A stretch of 64,000 nt of DNA from Morchella semilibera (lineage: Eukaryota > Ascomycota > Pezizomycetes > Pezizales > Morchellaceae): contig CM018604.1 of assembly GCA_009192285.1 (NCBI GenBank), positions 3,702,580 through 3,766,579 on the forward strand. Direction: 5' to 3'. Both the position numbers and the translations under genes were made by a program. Shown piece by piece: positions 22,397 through 33,710 of the stretch; position 1 is the stretch's first letter, and every line of letters starts with the position of its first letter. The notes below the pieces were generated by a model. It searched no databases. It was not told the origin of the DNA and saw nothing but the letters and a program-made list of their open reading frames with translations.

Positions 22397-23107
22397 ATGC
22401 ACTTCTCCACCCTCGCCCGCGAACGACAAATAAAGACCTACGACGAATTCCGCAGCTACAAGAACTGGGCCAAAGACACTAGCCGGGTCCTCAGCACCTG
22501 CACAGACCCCTCAACCCGCAGCATCCTAGACCCACACATCACAGCCCTCGTCGATCTCTCCGCCTCCCTCGACCGCGCCCTCACCCGCTTCGAAACCGAC
22601 AAGCGGAAGCAGACAGAGATGTACGAAGTCACCCTGCGTCTCTTCCAGATGAAGAGCACCCTCGTCGGGCAGCCGTGGGACCGGGCGGGCGGCCTCGTCC
22701 ACGAGGCCGTCTTCCTCGTCGACAGCATGTTGACGGACTCTTTGCTGTTTCTGCAGGGGAGGCATATCACCTTCTATGCGACGCAGGTCGCGATCATGAG
22801 GAAGGATTTCGAGACGCAGCCGGAGAGCACCTTCAGCGATGAGCGCAGCTTGGAGGTGTTTCTGAACTTCTTTAGGCATGCGAAGGATCTGGGGTCGTAT
22901 ATCGATATATTTAGGACTGCGAACCTGGATTCGGTCTTGAAGCGGCAGCTGGGCTATAAGAAGCGGGACCTGCTCAGGGGGGCGTGGGGCGCGTTGGTCA
23001 AGCATGCTGGGCCCCGGAGGGGGTCGGCGGAGAAGGCGGGGGATTTGGCGGAGGCTATCTTTAAGGATACGCAGGTGGCGTTGGATTGGCTGTGTTTAGT
23101 GGGCTGA
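22397..23107 (+). CDS. orphan helical protein (236 aa)
   Basis: Single frame starting CAAAATGC after an A/C-rich leader. The whole length looks alpha-helical and charged, with phrases such as LVDLSASLDRALTRFETDKR (residues about 49-68) and a hydrophobic central helix (VFLVDSMLTDSLLFL). There is no signal peptide and the hydrophobic part is too amphipathic to call a membrane span. Codon use is GC-rich in the third position, unlike the flanking repeats, which supports real coding. I recognise no family. A helical bundle is my inference; cellular role unknown. Confidence 0.75.
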   Translation: MHFSTLARERQIKTYDEFRSYKNWAKDTSRVLSTCTDPSTRSILDPHITALVDLSASLDRALTRFETDKRKQTEMYEVTLRLFQMKSTLVGQPWDRAGGLVHEAVFLVDSMLTDSLLFLQGRHITFYATQVAIMRKDFETQPESTFSDERSLEVFLNFFRHAKDLGSYIDIFRTANLDSVLKRQLGYKKRDLLRGAWGALVKHAGPRRGSAEKAGDLAEAIFKDTQVALDWLCLVG

Positions 23108-23832
23108 GTGGGAGAGGAGATGTTGTTTCTGTTGGTCTGGAATGGTGACCTGTGCATCTTTGTTTTTTGTTACGGTGTGCTGTGGTGGTTAGATGTGTGT
23201 ATGGTGATTAATCAAAAAAGAACTTTAGTAATCATAAATATTCTTCGTTGATTTTCAGAAACAAGGCCCCCAGCGTCCTCGAATGATTTTCAGAAAGATT
23301 TATGATTACGTCCCAAACGGGTTTATTCTTTGTTTGATTTTCCCCCTCCACCGTTGCTGTGCCTGAAATTAAAAGTCAAATCATAGTTCTTACTGCTAAA
23401 CGGACTAAAACTAGATCCTAACAACCCTCAACCAATTCCCCCCAACCGCTACTCTGACAACACTGCAAACGCACTATGAAGTAACAAATGCTTTTGCAAA
23501 GATACCCACCTCCGAGAATTCAGCAGTGCACATTGTCCGATCTGGTGCGAGGAGAGTTAGGCATGTTTTCCTCCGGCGGAATAGTAAGCATGGATCTGTT
23601 CAGCAGTCTATCCCCGACAGCGCTGGCAAAACCGCAAACATGGGCTCGAAGTTACGACAAAAGAATATATTCCGACCCCCAGCCATGCGACTACACAAAA
23701 CCAGTAAACACCCCCGCGCTCTATAAAACCTACAAAAAAAACGACGAAAACCCCCATCATATCAACCATCCATCCCACCCACACCCCTACTCCTCCCAAA
23801 AACACTACAAGCAAAATGCCACAGAGCCCGGC
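23108..23832. other. gene-free stretch
   Basis: Holds the AT-rich 3' side of the 236-aa gene and a CTATAAAAC box near 23720 on the plus strand. I cannot attach it to a coding frame with confidence, because the frame behind it (ATG 23817) is only 42 codons and lies opposite a better minus-strand frame. Confidence 0.35.
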
Positions 23833-23985
23833 TCAAGTGGGTACGATAAACCAGATGCGCGCGGGCACGAGCGTGGCCGCGAGCGCCACGAGCAGCATTA
23901 TCGACGCGGGCAGGATCCCGCGCAGCTGCGGGAAGAAGATGTAGCCGAGGAAGTAGCCGAGGAGGTAGCGCATTGCGAAGTCCAT
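23833..23985 (-). CDS. small hydrophobic membrane protein (50 aa), hypothetical
   Basis: A minus-strand frame of 50 codons with a typical fungal leader just upstream (CAAACTTCACACAAACACC, then CCCCCCCCACAAAGAATGG). The product has a hydrophobic aromatic first half (YLLGYFLGYIFFP) and a second hydrophobic stretch (SIMLLVALAATLV), separated by QLRG. This suggests one hairpin or two short membrane segments. Codon third positions are strongly C/G-biased, unlike the surroundings. No family is recognised. The main doubt is size; the plus strand has a longer but compositionally odd frame that I treat as a shadow. Confidence 0.5.
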   Translation of the reverse strand: MDFAMRYLLGYFLGYIFFPQLRGILPASIMLLVALAATLVPARIWFIVPT

Positions 23986-24753
23986 TCTTTGTGGGGGGGA
24001 GGTGTTTGTGTGAAGTTTGGCCGCTGGGGGATGTGGTGTTGGGTTGACCGAGAGAGGTTGGTTTTGGGAATGGGTAGATTCCTCCGGGAGAGACAGGTGT
24101 GAAGAAGGTACATATACTTTGGTGTATCGCAGCAGGGTGCGGCACAGGCATGGGCGTCTGACAGGTATTCCCTGTCAGCGTAGGGGCGGGCGCTACCAGC
24201 GTCTTGGGTGGTGCCTCGGTAGTGCATCATGGGATATCACTCGGATTGGTACTCTGCTTGGTTTTCTGTCTGTATGTATACCGACCGCAGCAGTGGAATA
24301 AGTTCATGACATGACTTATTTTGGTACAGGCATCCAGCAATAATACTTACCTTGCCTAAGATAGCAACCGCATTTTACAACAGCCGTCTACGCATTACCA
24401 TAACTACCACAGTCATGATAGCCTCCCAGGCTTGCGACAGGAACTACAACACTGCTGCCACAGCTGTAGGGCCTGGGACCTTCACGAACATATAGAAGGG
24501 CCCATGGTTCTGGCAGGAGAAGAAACTCAGGTCCAATGGAACCACGCACAACGTGTAACAGCTTTGCCATAGAAAGAGATCATGGGTGCATGCCTCCCAA
24601 GCCACGCGCACTGATAATGACGTGAGTTCACTTGAATCGCACTCTTTATCCCCCAAACGACTTCTATCCCCACCCACCAGCGTTGAAAAAAAAAGCCTAA
24701 CATGTCACCAGAACCCTCCTGTCCCACGCTATTTCAAGTATCCACTGTCCCGG
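23986..24753. other. gene-free stretch
   Basis: Carries the leader of the minus-strand small protein and unremarkable sequence. A copy of the GCATCATGGGATATCACTCG motif (24224-24243) lies here. Confidence 0.4.
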
Positions 24754-24760
24754 TATAAAG
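24754..24760 (+). promoter_or_regulatory. TATA box for the 101-aa gene
   Basis: TATAAAG lies about 105 nt before the ATG at 24860 and is followed by a CT-rich start region and an A/C-rich leader (CAACAAAGACAACACC). Confidence 0.6.
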
Positions 24761-24859
24761 CCGTCCCCACCAGCACCCCAACCACCCTCTCTCCATCGAT
24801 CGCTCGTCCGAGAACACCCACAATAGCTACAATTTTACTCAAACAACAAAGACAACACC

Positions 24860-25165
24860 ATGTCCAACCAGCCCTCTGGCCAACAAGACCCCAAGGAGGA
24901 AAAAGAAGACGGGTACATGGGCGACACGGAATCGTCGCGCCGCGGCCCGCGCCGCAAAAGGGTGCGCAGGGCCCACTCCCCCGCGCTGGGCGATGCCGGC
25001 AGCGGCTTTGACGCCGGTGCCAGTGCTAGTGCTACCGGCGCCGGAGCAGCGGAGAAGCCGGTGGGGATGCCGTATGGGATGCCGAGCGAGGCGCAGCTGG
25101 GGCTGATGAAGGCGCTTGCGGGGTTTGCGAAGGATGCGGGTGGAGGTAAGGGTGGGAAGGCGTAA
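24860..25165 (+). CDS. orphan small basic/disordered protein with NLS-like cluster (101 aa)
   Basis: Starts in the good context ACACCATGTCC. Residues 1-25 are polar and acidic (KEEKEDGYMGD). Residues about 27-37 form a basic cluster (RRGPRRKRVRR) that could be a nuclear localisation signal. The middle is Ala/Gly/Ser-rich, and the end contains a short helix (EAQLGLMKALAGFAKDAGG) with a Lys/Gly tail. No known domain. Promoter and leader support expression. Function unknown. Confidence 0.6.
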   Translation: MSNQPSGQQDPKEEKEDGYMGDTESSRRGPRRKRVRRAHSPALGDAGSGFDAGASASATGAGAAEKPVGMPYGMPSEAQLGLMKALAGFAKDAGGGKGGKA

Positions 25166-26645
25166 GGTTGGAGGTAAGCATGGGAGACGGGGTAGTGGAA
25201 TGTTTGCGGAGTTGGTATTTGGGGTTTTTGGGCGGTTTGGTTTCGGGTTTGGCTGTTTTTGCTTCCTGGGTTTTTGCGCGCTAGGGTGGATTTAATAAGT
25301 AATGAGAATGGGAATTCTTTTCTCCTACGCTGCTTTTCTGTGATCGGGCCTAGAATGGGGCAGGGCTATAACATTGTTGTGTTGAAAATGCCGTATTTAC
25401 ATCATGAGCGGTCACTCGCCTGCCTCAGGCAACGAAAAAGATTGACAATAATCACTTATAATGCGTAGAGACCATGTAGACATTCAAAAACCTCATATTC
25501 ACTAGCAGGGCCCTATCGCGGTAACAACTACCTGTGAAGAAGCCAATTTTTAAATTCCTTCCTAAATTTAAATGTAAGGAACACCTCAGGCCCGTAGCCT
25601 CTCTTCCTTAGTCCCAGCTGCACCTTCAAGACCTATGGACTGAAAAAATCTCTGTGCTTGTAGAGAGAGTCGATACCCGTGATGTGTAGTCTGCTGGTCG
25701 TCGCTAGAAGGTACATGTACAAGTGGAGCTTTGTCTATGGCCTTGCGTCATCCAGGGGCCTTGGTACCTCCCGGACTTAGAAGAGCAGAATTCGGGCCAA
25801 GGAAACAGGATGGAGCAGATAGGGTATCTGCAGCGAGGACCCCCGCCGGGGCTACTCGGCCTCACTCTCCCTGTTCCCGGCTAGTCATGGGGGGGAGGGG
25901 GTTGCCAACAAAAATACAAAGGATTGGGGTAAACGACTACTTACCTACTTTGAAACTGTTTCAGCCGTCTCATACCATTCCATCCCGGTGTTTTGTCGAG
26001 CAGGACCTTATGAGCAATCCGTTGACGCTAACATAGTCCTGGAGAATAACCTTCGTGGTATATGCGTCCTTGCTCCTGAAATTAATTATTACTTTTGATT
26101 GGCCTTTGTCGAGCCGTAAGTAGCGCTTTAACGCATGACCAGGAACCACTCCAACAAATGTGAATGCTGTAGGAAATGTGGGTATTCCTAATTAAAGTGT
26201 GCTGCAATTAATGCATATAGCAGCTGTGTAAATGGAGTACAATAGCTAGCATACCTATGGTAGCCCAAAAAATATATTAACGCCTGCTCGCCGCAGTAAG
26301 GCAGTGATGACCATGGGGTGTGATGTTTTGTGGAGGGTCTAGCGAATGATAATCCGTGACTCCATGCACAAGGTGTGGCTGCTAATATCGCTGGAACTGG
26401 GCCGGTGCTGATTCTGTGTCCCTTTGCTTTTTCGGTCCTATCATCGTTATCCCCACACCCCCTCATGAGCTCATGATCCTTTGGCCTTCATCTGACGGGT
26501 TACCTTGGATCGGACGTCCCGCAGGTCAGATGGGGCAGGAAATGGAATAGTATGGATCTATTACAGTAGGACGATTAGCACATGTTTGATCTAATACTAC
26601 CGTCAAGGGGTTTGATGTTTTCCACTGACTCGGCCATATTTCAGG
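25166..26645. other. gene-free stretch
   Basis: No gene supported. One TACATGTA palindrome lies at 25712-25719. The sequence is otherwise unremarkable. Confidence 0.4.
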
Positions 26646-26653
26646 TATATAAA
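26646..26653 (+). promoter_or_regulatory. TATA box for the 206-aa gene
   Basis: TATATAAA lies about 114 nt before the ATG at 26767, with CCGCTTCCCC downstream and an A/C-rich leader. Confidence 0.65.
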
Positions 26654-26766
26654 CCGCTTCCCCTTGTGAAGATGAGAAGGTAAACCTAGTCCAGACGGTC
26701 AGCATACAGATAGACACAAGTACTAACAACCTAGATAACAGCAACAAACCCGCAAAACAGCGCAAA

Positions 26767-27387
26767 ATGCAGAACCCCGAAGGACCCCTCCCGCGGCCAC
26801 CTCCCCCACCGCCACCTGCGCAACCCCCACAGCGTCCACAAACGCCGACAGTCCGCGCCCTGCGTGGCCCTATCGCAACCATGCGTTCCCGCCTAGAGAC
26901 CCTAGTCACAGTGTATTTCGAGAGCGCGCTAGAGGTCCGGAAGATCGAAGTGGCCCTCGAGGTCATGATGTTCCACCCGGAGCTGTGGACGCAGACAGAA
27001 CTGAGCCGGACCCGCGGGAAGCTCCTGTACGTGCAGCAGAGGGCCGAGGCGGCCGGAACAAGAATGGCGATTCTGCAGGCCGCTATTTGCGACCGGGAGT
27101 TTGAGTTTAGCGTACGGATGGCGAGGAAGGGGGTGACATTGCCGGAGAGGAGAGATGGGGTGGATGAGGTAGATGAGGACCATGGACAAGATTGTGGGGG
27201 TGAGGGCGCTGCGGGCGAGGAGCAAGAAGCGAGGGCCGGCAGCGCGGGGCCAGTTGAAGCAAGAGGCCAGATAGCCGAGGGCGATGGGACGGAGGAGGAG
27301 GGGCAGGATGACTCTGAATCTGAGGATGGTCAGGATCACGACCTCCTGGGCGGGAGTGATGACTTCTGGTATGTTCACAGGGGCTAA
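26767..27387 (+). CDS. orphan protein: proline-rich head, helical core, acidic tail (206 aa)
   Basis: ATG in CAAAATGC context behind a clear TATA box. Residues 5-28 are nearly all Pro with Gln and Arg (PRPPPPPPPAQPPQ), a possible SH3/WW ligand. Residues 35-120 form long predicted helices (RLETLVTVYFESALEVRKIE). Residues 130-195 are Glu/Asp/Gly-rich, and the chain ends SDDFWYVHRG. The 142-aa protein at 36774 also has an acidic tail ending in SDDF plus a few residues, so the two may share ancestry at the C-terminus, though this is weak. No signal or membrane segment. Function unknown. Confidence 0.75.
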   Translation: MQNPEGPLPRPPPPPPPAQPPQRPQTPTVRALRGPIATMRSRLETLVTVYFESALEVRKIEVALEVMMFHPELWTQTELSRTRGKLLYVQQRAEAAGTRMAILQAAICDREFEFSVRMARKGVTLPERRDGVDEVDEDHGQDCGGEGAAGEEQEARAGSAGPVEARGQIAEGDGTEEEGQDDSESEDGQDHDLLGGSDDFWYVHRG

Positions 27388-30300
27388 CGGAGACTGACAA
27401 ACAGGCTGGGACCGAAGCGATAATCTGTTCTTGTTTCTGGAGTCTTGGAACCGGAGTTAGTGTATGAGTGGAGTTTTCGAGTTGTGATGGTGGGGGCGGA
27501 CATTTTCTTTTTCTTTTTCATTTGATTAACGGCCTTCTTTTCGGCTTTTGGTGTGCCTCTCCTCTTTTTTTTTTTTTTAGCGCCATTCCGGCCTGGGTCG
27601 TTGCGCGTGTGATAGCCCTTTGTTTAGCCGTTTTGCGTTCGAGTGCTTCGTTCCTTGTTTCATGAAGACATCTACATTCAATGTCTCAATTACTATTATA
27701 CCGAGTAGCAATTTATGCACGAACAAATAAAGACACTGAGTCCTCAGAAAGCACCCGAATGTGATGTTCTCTGCCCCTCTTTCTCCATGTAGACAAAGAT
27801 AAATCTTGCAACAAAGAATTGCGTAGTCGAGTGACATTTCATGATTTCCTCAGCACCAATGTCACTTTTTTACACAAGTTCACATCGCTCGTCAAAGCCT
27901 GATCATTATATCGTTACCCTGCCATCATTTTCGGACAGCCTCTGATCTCATGCATCGGAGGAAAAATAATAATGAGGTATTATCCTACCATGGGATTCCG
28001 ATCATTTGGCTCTCAAATATCATTCCTTAGAGCCTCTGTCCCGTACCTTGTTAATCGCTGCTAGTACGGTGCACAAGTACCTAAGCATCGACGGCCGATA
28101 GTTCTTCCACTAGCCACGGGAGGAATCTAGAAGGTCTGGCATTTCTATGGTACGACCACTTGCCGTCCAACATTTCCGCATCTCCTCCCGTAGTATTACG
28201 TCTTTTCCACACCTAGCACTGCTCCACCACGTTGGTTCTTCATCATCTATACCTCAATATCATCGCAGCACGGATACCAGCGGAGCGAAGGTACGACTGT
28301 CCTAGAATGTTCGATTAATATACTATTACCGAGCCTGAACGGTCAGCCAACAGGAACAGAATTCTATAGGAAAACCCCACATGCACACTGCCCTGAAACC
28401 CGACTCGGTGGCTATATACCTCATCTTACAGCTATCCTGTTCCTCGAACATGTGAGGTGCTCGGCTGGGGAGTCTGGAAAGCAGTCGGGGCAGTGATTGG
28501 CGTCACGATGGAAGCATTTACTGATCATCTCTGGGGGGAAGAGAGAGCCTCCAGGTAAAAAATAGCACGTCCTTGCTCGCTGAAAAATAATAGCAAGAAG
28601 ATCATGTGGTGCCTCTTTCAGTCCTCGAGGCCATTAATGGCCTTCATCCGCTGGAGCAGGGACACAAAACTGGAGTACTGTTGGTAGAGACCGTATGTAT
28701 ATATCTACATCCATTTTTTGGCTTAACCTGCTGAAAGGTAGATAGCTCTAAGCATTTCTACAATGTCGGCACCGGGATAGGCCATAAGAATCATTATAAG
28801 CGGCTGGCTAGTCAAGAATCACTATGAGTGACAGGTCATGAAGGAGTATCAAAATTGAATTAGTGCTCTATATCACTCCATATCTGCCGTTTCGTCTACT
28901 CTGTCGATTGTTGTAGCGTATTGGGATAGGTAAAATGAGAATTCTTGCCTGGTACAAAATATAGAGGCACGCTGTACTAATGACATCTCTAGATCTTACT
29001 GTCCAGGCATGTCCCGATAGAGCCCTTTCAATCGGGATGCTCTTGTTGCCTATGTCCTATATATCACCGCTACTCTGGCTGTCCTAGTTAGGAGGTGCAT
29101 TAAGGGACCGGGAGGTCTCAAACCCGGCCTATTAATCCGACAAAGAATGGTGGTATACTTGAATTGGACGACTGCCCATCAGGATTTTCTTTCGAAGAAT
29201 GCCGGATCTCTGTCATGCCACGCAGATACTGCCGCCTCTCCAGTTCTAGAGAGAGACCTTTGCATTTCTGAGATGATATTTATTAAGAGGTGTCAAGTCT
29301 TTAACAAAATAAATATTGACATATACTCTAGTACAGGGTAGAGTCGCCTAATCCGATCGCCCTCAATATTTTTTTTTTCCATGGCCATCATTCAGGTTCC
29401 GGCAATGGGGGGATAACTACGTATGGGGATCAAGCTATCTTCTAAGCGGGTCTCCAAAAGCAACGGTACCTTGGGACGGGTGTAAAAAATTATGTTCACT
29501 GGCTGGAATCAAATCATAAACCTCGGTGAAAGCCACAAATCCAATCCTAAGAGAACAGCGGAAAGATCTACGCACACACTAGCACGAAAAGCGGAAATCG
29601 ATGTCCGTAGGTTTTCATTTTGGCAGCAGTAGACATGTTGGGGAGCGTGAGGACTGGCCATCGGTTTTGATTCAGGCTACCCAGGGAGAGGGGGGAGTCT
29701 TGGTTCTTGGCTTAGGTGCGACGAGTTTTTAAAGAGAGACTGTATTAGCGACAACCGCCATCACGAGGTATCACTCGGACACCAGCTGCCCCGATTTTCG
29801 CCACAAGGAGAGCTTCGTCTTGGAAAAACATCGACTTCTGGGGGCGTCATGGAGCATCACTCGGCTATGCGAGAAGGAATGAGCTCACCAGCAGCAATTT
29901 GAGACTAGAGCGCAGCAGGCTAAAACTTGTGGGAACAGTCTAGAGAGTGCTAAGATCAATTGTCTAGTTCTACCTCCTCAGGAGTGACGTTGATATTGAG
30001 TATTTCTAGGAAGACATTGGCTATGGTGTTGTGTGGTGGCAAACTTCAACCCTTTGTTTCGCCGTGGAATATGTATAGCTGCAGGCTATGGTCTTCCGGG
30101 CATGCGCCTTTTGTTTGGACAAACACGACGTCTCGGACCTCGTCATGTTTTCACCGGTTCACATTCAAAAACTAATTTCCCTCGCGCCTTTATTGCGTAT
30201 CGAGTAAAAATGTAATACTCAACCCAGATCCTATACCTCAATCAGACTAACTAAAATTAAAAAAAAAAAAAACTAATAATCACCCAGAACTACACACACG

Positions 30301-30517
30301 CCTAGTGTATTTTGCGTCACACCCCCCAGCCCACCTCCGGGAGAGCGCGCTGACAAATGACGACACCGCCAGCTCTCCGGGGGAATAGAATGACAACGAC
30401 TCCCCATCGAGCATATCTGGCATCAACCTCACCAACACATCAAACAGCCACCGACAGAAATCAAGATTACAGATTGATAACCAACCACAACACCATTCAA
30501 AACAACGACATACAGTA
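27388..30517. other. long gene-free stretch
   Basis: About 3 kb with no supportable gene on either strand. It contains T runs, two near copies of the CATCACTCGG motif (29759-29778 and 29844-29863), and, just before the next gene, an inverted word pair CCGGGAGAGC/GCTCTCCGG (30340-30380). Confidence 0.45.
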
Positions 30518-31585
30518 ATGGCGACACCTATTGAAGAGACCCAAACTGGGGCGGTATCAACTATCGCAGATGTCGGAGGGGTTAGCCTCGAGGCAGGACG
30601 TGTTGGAGACGACGTTGGGGAAGGGGTAATTGTGCAAGAGCTTCACGGAGCTATGACTTCAGGGATGCAGATCAGTCTCAAAGAATACCAAACGGCAGAA
30701 GATACCAGGCCCCACGACGCTGCCGCAGAGGATACCGTCGTCGAAACTGTGGTTTCCAAGGCCGTTACTAAGGACGCCTCAGTCACTCAAGAGGGAGATA
30801 CCCCTCACGGGCCAGGGGCAACTAGCGGAGAGAATAAATCTTTGGACGTTACGACTCCTGAGGATACTCTCGCCCCAGTAGAGCCTATCAAGGACGGACA
30901 ACGAATCGAAAGTGCATGTGCACCAACTACGACCGCCACTGAACCCTCTACTCCTGAGCAAGAGGAGCCTACCATAGAGATCAACCCTGATGGATCCACC
31001 ACACCTTCACACACTCCCGAAGCATCTGGGTCAGCACAAGCACCCACCCCACTTCCCCCGCTCGATCGTAATGACCTTTCCACCGTCAAGGCACACCTTC
31101 CCCCAGACCCCCACTTCCACATGCCCCGCGGCCCTTTCTGGACCCCCCGTCTCGACGCCCTCCTCTACGCCCGTACCCCGCAGCTAACACTATCCAACCT
31201 TTCCCGCTACACCCCACAACTCTCCTTCACCTTCCGGCGCCTCCTTCATATCCCACCGCTCAACCCCCGGCTCAGCATCTACCGCCAGGCGCTTCGCCAT
31301 ACCCCCGCCCGTCGCCGCGTCCTCCTCATCAAGGTCATGCAGGGCACCGGAAAGGAGCTGACCGCAACGCTCTCCCACGCCTCTGAGGAGTTGTTCTATC
31401 TTGCACGGCGTCGGCGAATGACACTGAGCGCTTTCGACAAAGCGCTGCCGCAGCTTGTGGCGGAAGGGGACCGTGCTGTGGAGATGGTGGCGGAACTGCG
31501 CGAGTGGTTCCTGGAGGAGGTGGAGATGTGGGGCGTGCCAGTCGATGAGAGAGGGATGTTGGCATGCAGGGGAACGTTGTGTTGA
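30518..31585 (+). CDS. orphan protein with disordered acidic N-half and helical C-domain (355 aa)
   Basis: Single frame starting AGTAATGGCG after an A/C-rich leader (CATTCAAAACAACGACATAC). Residues 1-180 are Thr/Glu/Pro/Ala-rich and lack hydrophobic clusters. Residues about 185-345 form a denser domain with FHMPRGPFWTPRLDALL, LSNLSRYTPQLSFTFRRLL and helices RRVLLIKVMQGTGKELTATL and LREWFLEEVEMWGVPV. Third-position GC is high in the C-half. There is no TM or signal peptide. The conserved-looking C-domain is where any family assignment would come from; I recognise none. Confidence 0.75.
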   Translation: MATPIEETQTGAVSTIADVGGVSLEAGRVGDDVGEGVIVQELHGAMTSGMQISLKEYQTAEDTRPHDAAAEDTVVETVVSKAVTKDASVTQEGDTPHGPGATSGENKSLDVTTPEDTLAPVEPIKDGQRIESACAPTTTATEPSTPEQEEPTIEINPDGSTTPSHTPEASGSAQAPTPLPPLDRNDLSTVKAHLPPDPHFHMPRGPFWTPRLDALLYARTPQLTLSNLSRYTPQLSFTFRRLLHIPPLNPRLSIYRQALRHTPARRRVLLIKVMQGTGKELTATLSHASEELFYLARRRRMTLSAFDKALPQLVAEGDRAVEMVAELREWFLEEVEMWGVPVDERGMLACRGTLC

Positions 31586-32742
31586 CTGGATGGGATAGGA
31601 TCAGTGTTTGTGTTATGTGGAGGACGATGGAAGTCGCGATGGCAAACTACCAGAGAGATCTGGGGAGGGCCATGGGGAGGAGGTGGGAGCGACAGGCGGT
31701 AGAAGAGGCTGGGGGTGGGAGTGGGACACGGCTGTAATGGGCGCTGTTGTGGTCGTCGGTGTTGGGTGGGGATTATGGAGAATGTTTCAGGGGGGAGATA
31801 CAGCTCTGGAGGAGTAAGGCGGGGGTGGGAATGTAGTTTAGGCGTCGCAGTCCCGACGAGAATTCTGTAGATTTAATAGGTTGCACTCCTCTCACTAGTT
31901 TGCTATTTCGGGATATGTAGTCGTTACTTTTGCTTCTACAAAAAAAAAATTCATCTCCCCAGCTCCTGCTTAGAACATCCATCACGGAGCCGTATCTACC
32001 ATACCCTAATAGAACCGCCGGAACCCCAAAGAAAAAAAATATTGGAGTCCGTTACAGCACACAGACATGGAAACACCCAATACACCACGTCTTTCTATAG
32101 GGGCGATGGTGCTGGTTGGAGATTAGATCCCTGGTTGATATGCGGTGGTGGATCATAACGTATCACTCGACGGCCGGACCCGCTGAACGCAGGATGTACC
32201 TACAGTATGTGCGAGCCTTGCTTGGGATATACATCCTAGCTAGCTATGATAACTCTGGCGGGGTCTAGGATATGGTTATAGTATTATTCCTGACGCATTT
32301 TGATAACCACCAGGATGCGCTTTTCTATGGTGGGGGCTAGTCTACATAGTGCTACAGTCGATGTTTAACGTGCCGGTGCGCGTTAAGGAGGAGAGTGCCG
32401 TGGTATCTATCTATGGCGGTGGGGAGTGGGTAGGTGGTGGGTGGGTAGGTAGGTAAGTGCATTTCAGGTTAAGGCGCAGCGGGCGAGGACTCTCACGGGG
32501 GCGTGGTTTTTCATGGTCGGTGTGGTTGGAGGAATACTTAATTTCACGCAGTTCAAAAAGTAAAGAGAAAAGAAAGACGAAACACCCCACCACAACACCC
32601 TCTAGAAAAAAAAAAAAAAAAAGAAGAGAAAAAAAAAAGAAAAGAAAGAAGACAAGTCTATAACTCTGTATCTAACAAAATTTACAAACCAAATTACGCC
32701 CAAACCCATTACCCCCGCCCGCAGGATCTCTCCGCCGCCGTC
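31586..32742. other. gene-free stretch
   Basis: Nothing supported. Holds G-rich 3' sequence, a TATCACTCG motif near 32160, and A-rich runs at 32605-32650 just downstream of the GH17 stop, which may include its 3' UTR. Confidence 0.4.
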
Positions 32743-33591
32743 TCAAAAAACGCCCAGATTTGCAATACCCCACCACTTCTCAGCATTGAAGCTCCCTGGG
32801 TGATCCTTCTTCCACTCGTCATCAAACGGGCCCAGGAAGATGCCGCTGCCGCCGGTAGCCTTAAACTCCTCCCTGAGCGCCACCTCCTGCTCCCTCCTCC
32901 CCGCCACCGCCTTCCCGTGCGTGTCCCCCTTCCACGGCCAGCCCGTCTCCGCAACGATGATCGCCTTTCCCGGACACGCCTTCCTGACGCGCTCCATCTG
33001 CGTCTTCATGAACACGCCCGCGGTGCTCGCCTGCGTGTACGAGTCGAACCAGGGGTGGATATTGACGCTTGCAAAGTCGGACGCCTGGCACACGGCCGGG
33101 TTCTTGATGATTGCGTCCATTGTGTCTGTCGACACGACCCTCGTGCTTACGCCCGCGGCCTTGAGCTGCGCGCGCGCGGCGCCGATCTTGCCGACGAGGT
33201 CGGCGGCCGACACGCGGCCGTTGTGGATGTGCTCGTTGCCGATGGAGATGCTGTCGATGCTGCCCCAGTTGCTGCCGACGTCGGTCACCACCTTTTTGAT
33301 CTCGGCGGCGACGTCGCCGAGGTCGTAGATGCCGAGCATCACTTTCATGCCGAGGGGTTTGGCGGCGGCGAGGATCGTCTTGACTTGGTCGCAGGAGGTG
33401 CCGTAGGAGCGGATCAGCGGGAAGCCTTTGAGCTTGGAGAGGTCGGCGGATACTTCGGAGGCGGATTTGCAGTTGCCGTTGGCGTGGTAGGGGGAGTAGG
33501 CGAGGCCGGGCTTGGAGGCGCGGGGGTGCAGCGGGGTGGCCAGGGTGAGGGGGAGGAGGAGGAGCAGGATGTGTTGGAGAGTGACGAGCAT
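32743..33591 (-). CDS. secreted glycoside hydrolase family 17 beta-1,3-glucanase (Scw/BtgE type)
   Basis: 282-residue single-exon gene. The N-terminus is a signal peptide (MLVTLQ, then a Leu-rich core, cleavage near residue 18-20), and the mature protein opens with KPGLAYSPYHANGNCKSASE, typical of fungal Scw/BtgE GH17 enzymes. The catalytic acid/base lies in SIGNE (Glu120) and the nucleophile in VAETGWP (Glu215). Other family marks are LIRSYGTSCDQV, GIYDLGD and the terminal EKWWGI. These enzymes act in the cell wall on beta-1,3-glucan, as hydrolases or transglycosylases, during wall remodelling. There is no Ser/Thr-rich linker, carbohydrate-binding module or GPI signal, so it should be a soluble secreted minimal form. 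Both catalytic residues are intact. A TATTTAAA box lies about 115 nt upstream. Confidence 0.95.
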   Translation of the reverse strand: MLVTLQHILLLLLPLTLATPLHPRASKPGLAYSPYHANGNCKSASEVSADLSKLKGFPLIRSYGTSCDQVKTILAAAKPLGMKVMLGIYDLGDVAAEIKKVVTDVGSNWGSIDSISIGNEHIHNGRVSAADLVGKIGAARAQLKAAGVSTRVVSTDTMDAIIKNPAVCQASDFASVNIHPWFDSYTQASTAGVFMKTQMERVRKACPGKAIIVAETGWPWKGDTHGKAVAGRREQEVALREEFKATGGSGIFLGPFDDEWKKDHPGSFNAEKWWGIANLGVF

Positions 33592-33702
33592 TTTTGGTAC
33601 TAATTGGGAAGGATTGGGCTGGCTGGGATTGTTATAGATTCAGAATAGTTCGAGTTCTGGTGTTGGGTGTCGGAGGAGAAACGAATATCAAATCCGTATG
33701 GC

Positions 33703-33710
33703 TTTAAATA
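33703..33710 (-). promoter_or_regulatory. TATA box of the GH17 gene
   Basis: TATTTAAA on the minus strand, about 115 nt before the ATG at 33591, with a leader free of upstream in-frame ATGs near the start. Confidence 0.6.

Noticed and set aside
23488-24102. 204-codon plus-strand frame with a TATA-like box at 23720
   Set aside because: Low-complexity, A/C-rich and Glu-rich composition; the opposite strand encodes a compact hydrophobic miniprotein with better codon bias and leader.
32800-33603. 267-codon open frame on the plus strand opposite the GH17 gene
   Set aside because: Antisense shadow of a GC-rich coding region; the minus strand has signal peptide and both GH17 catalytic motifs.
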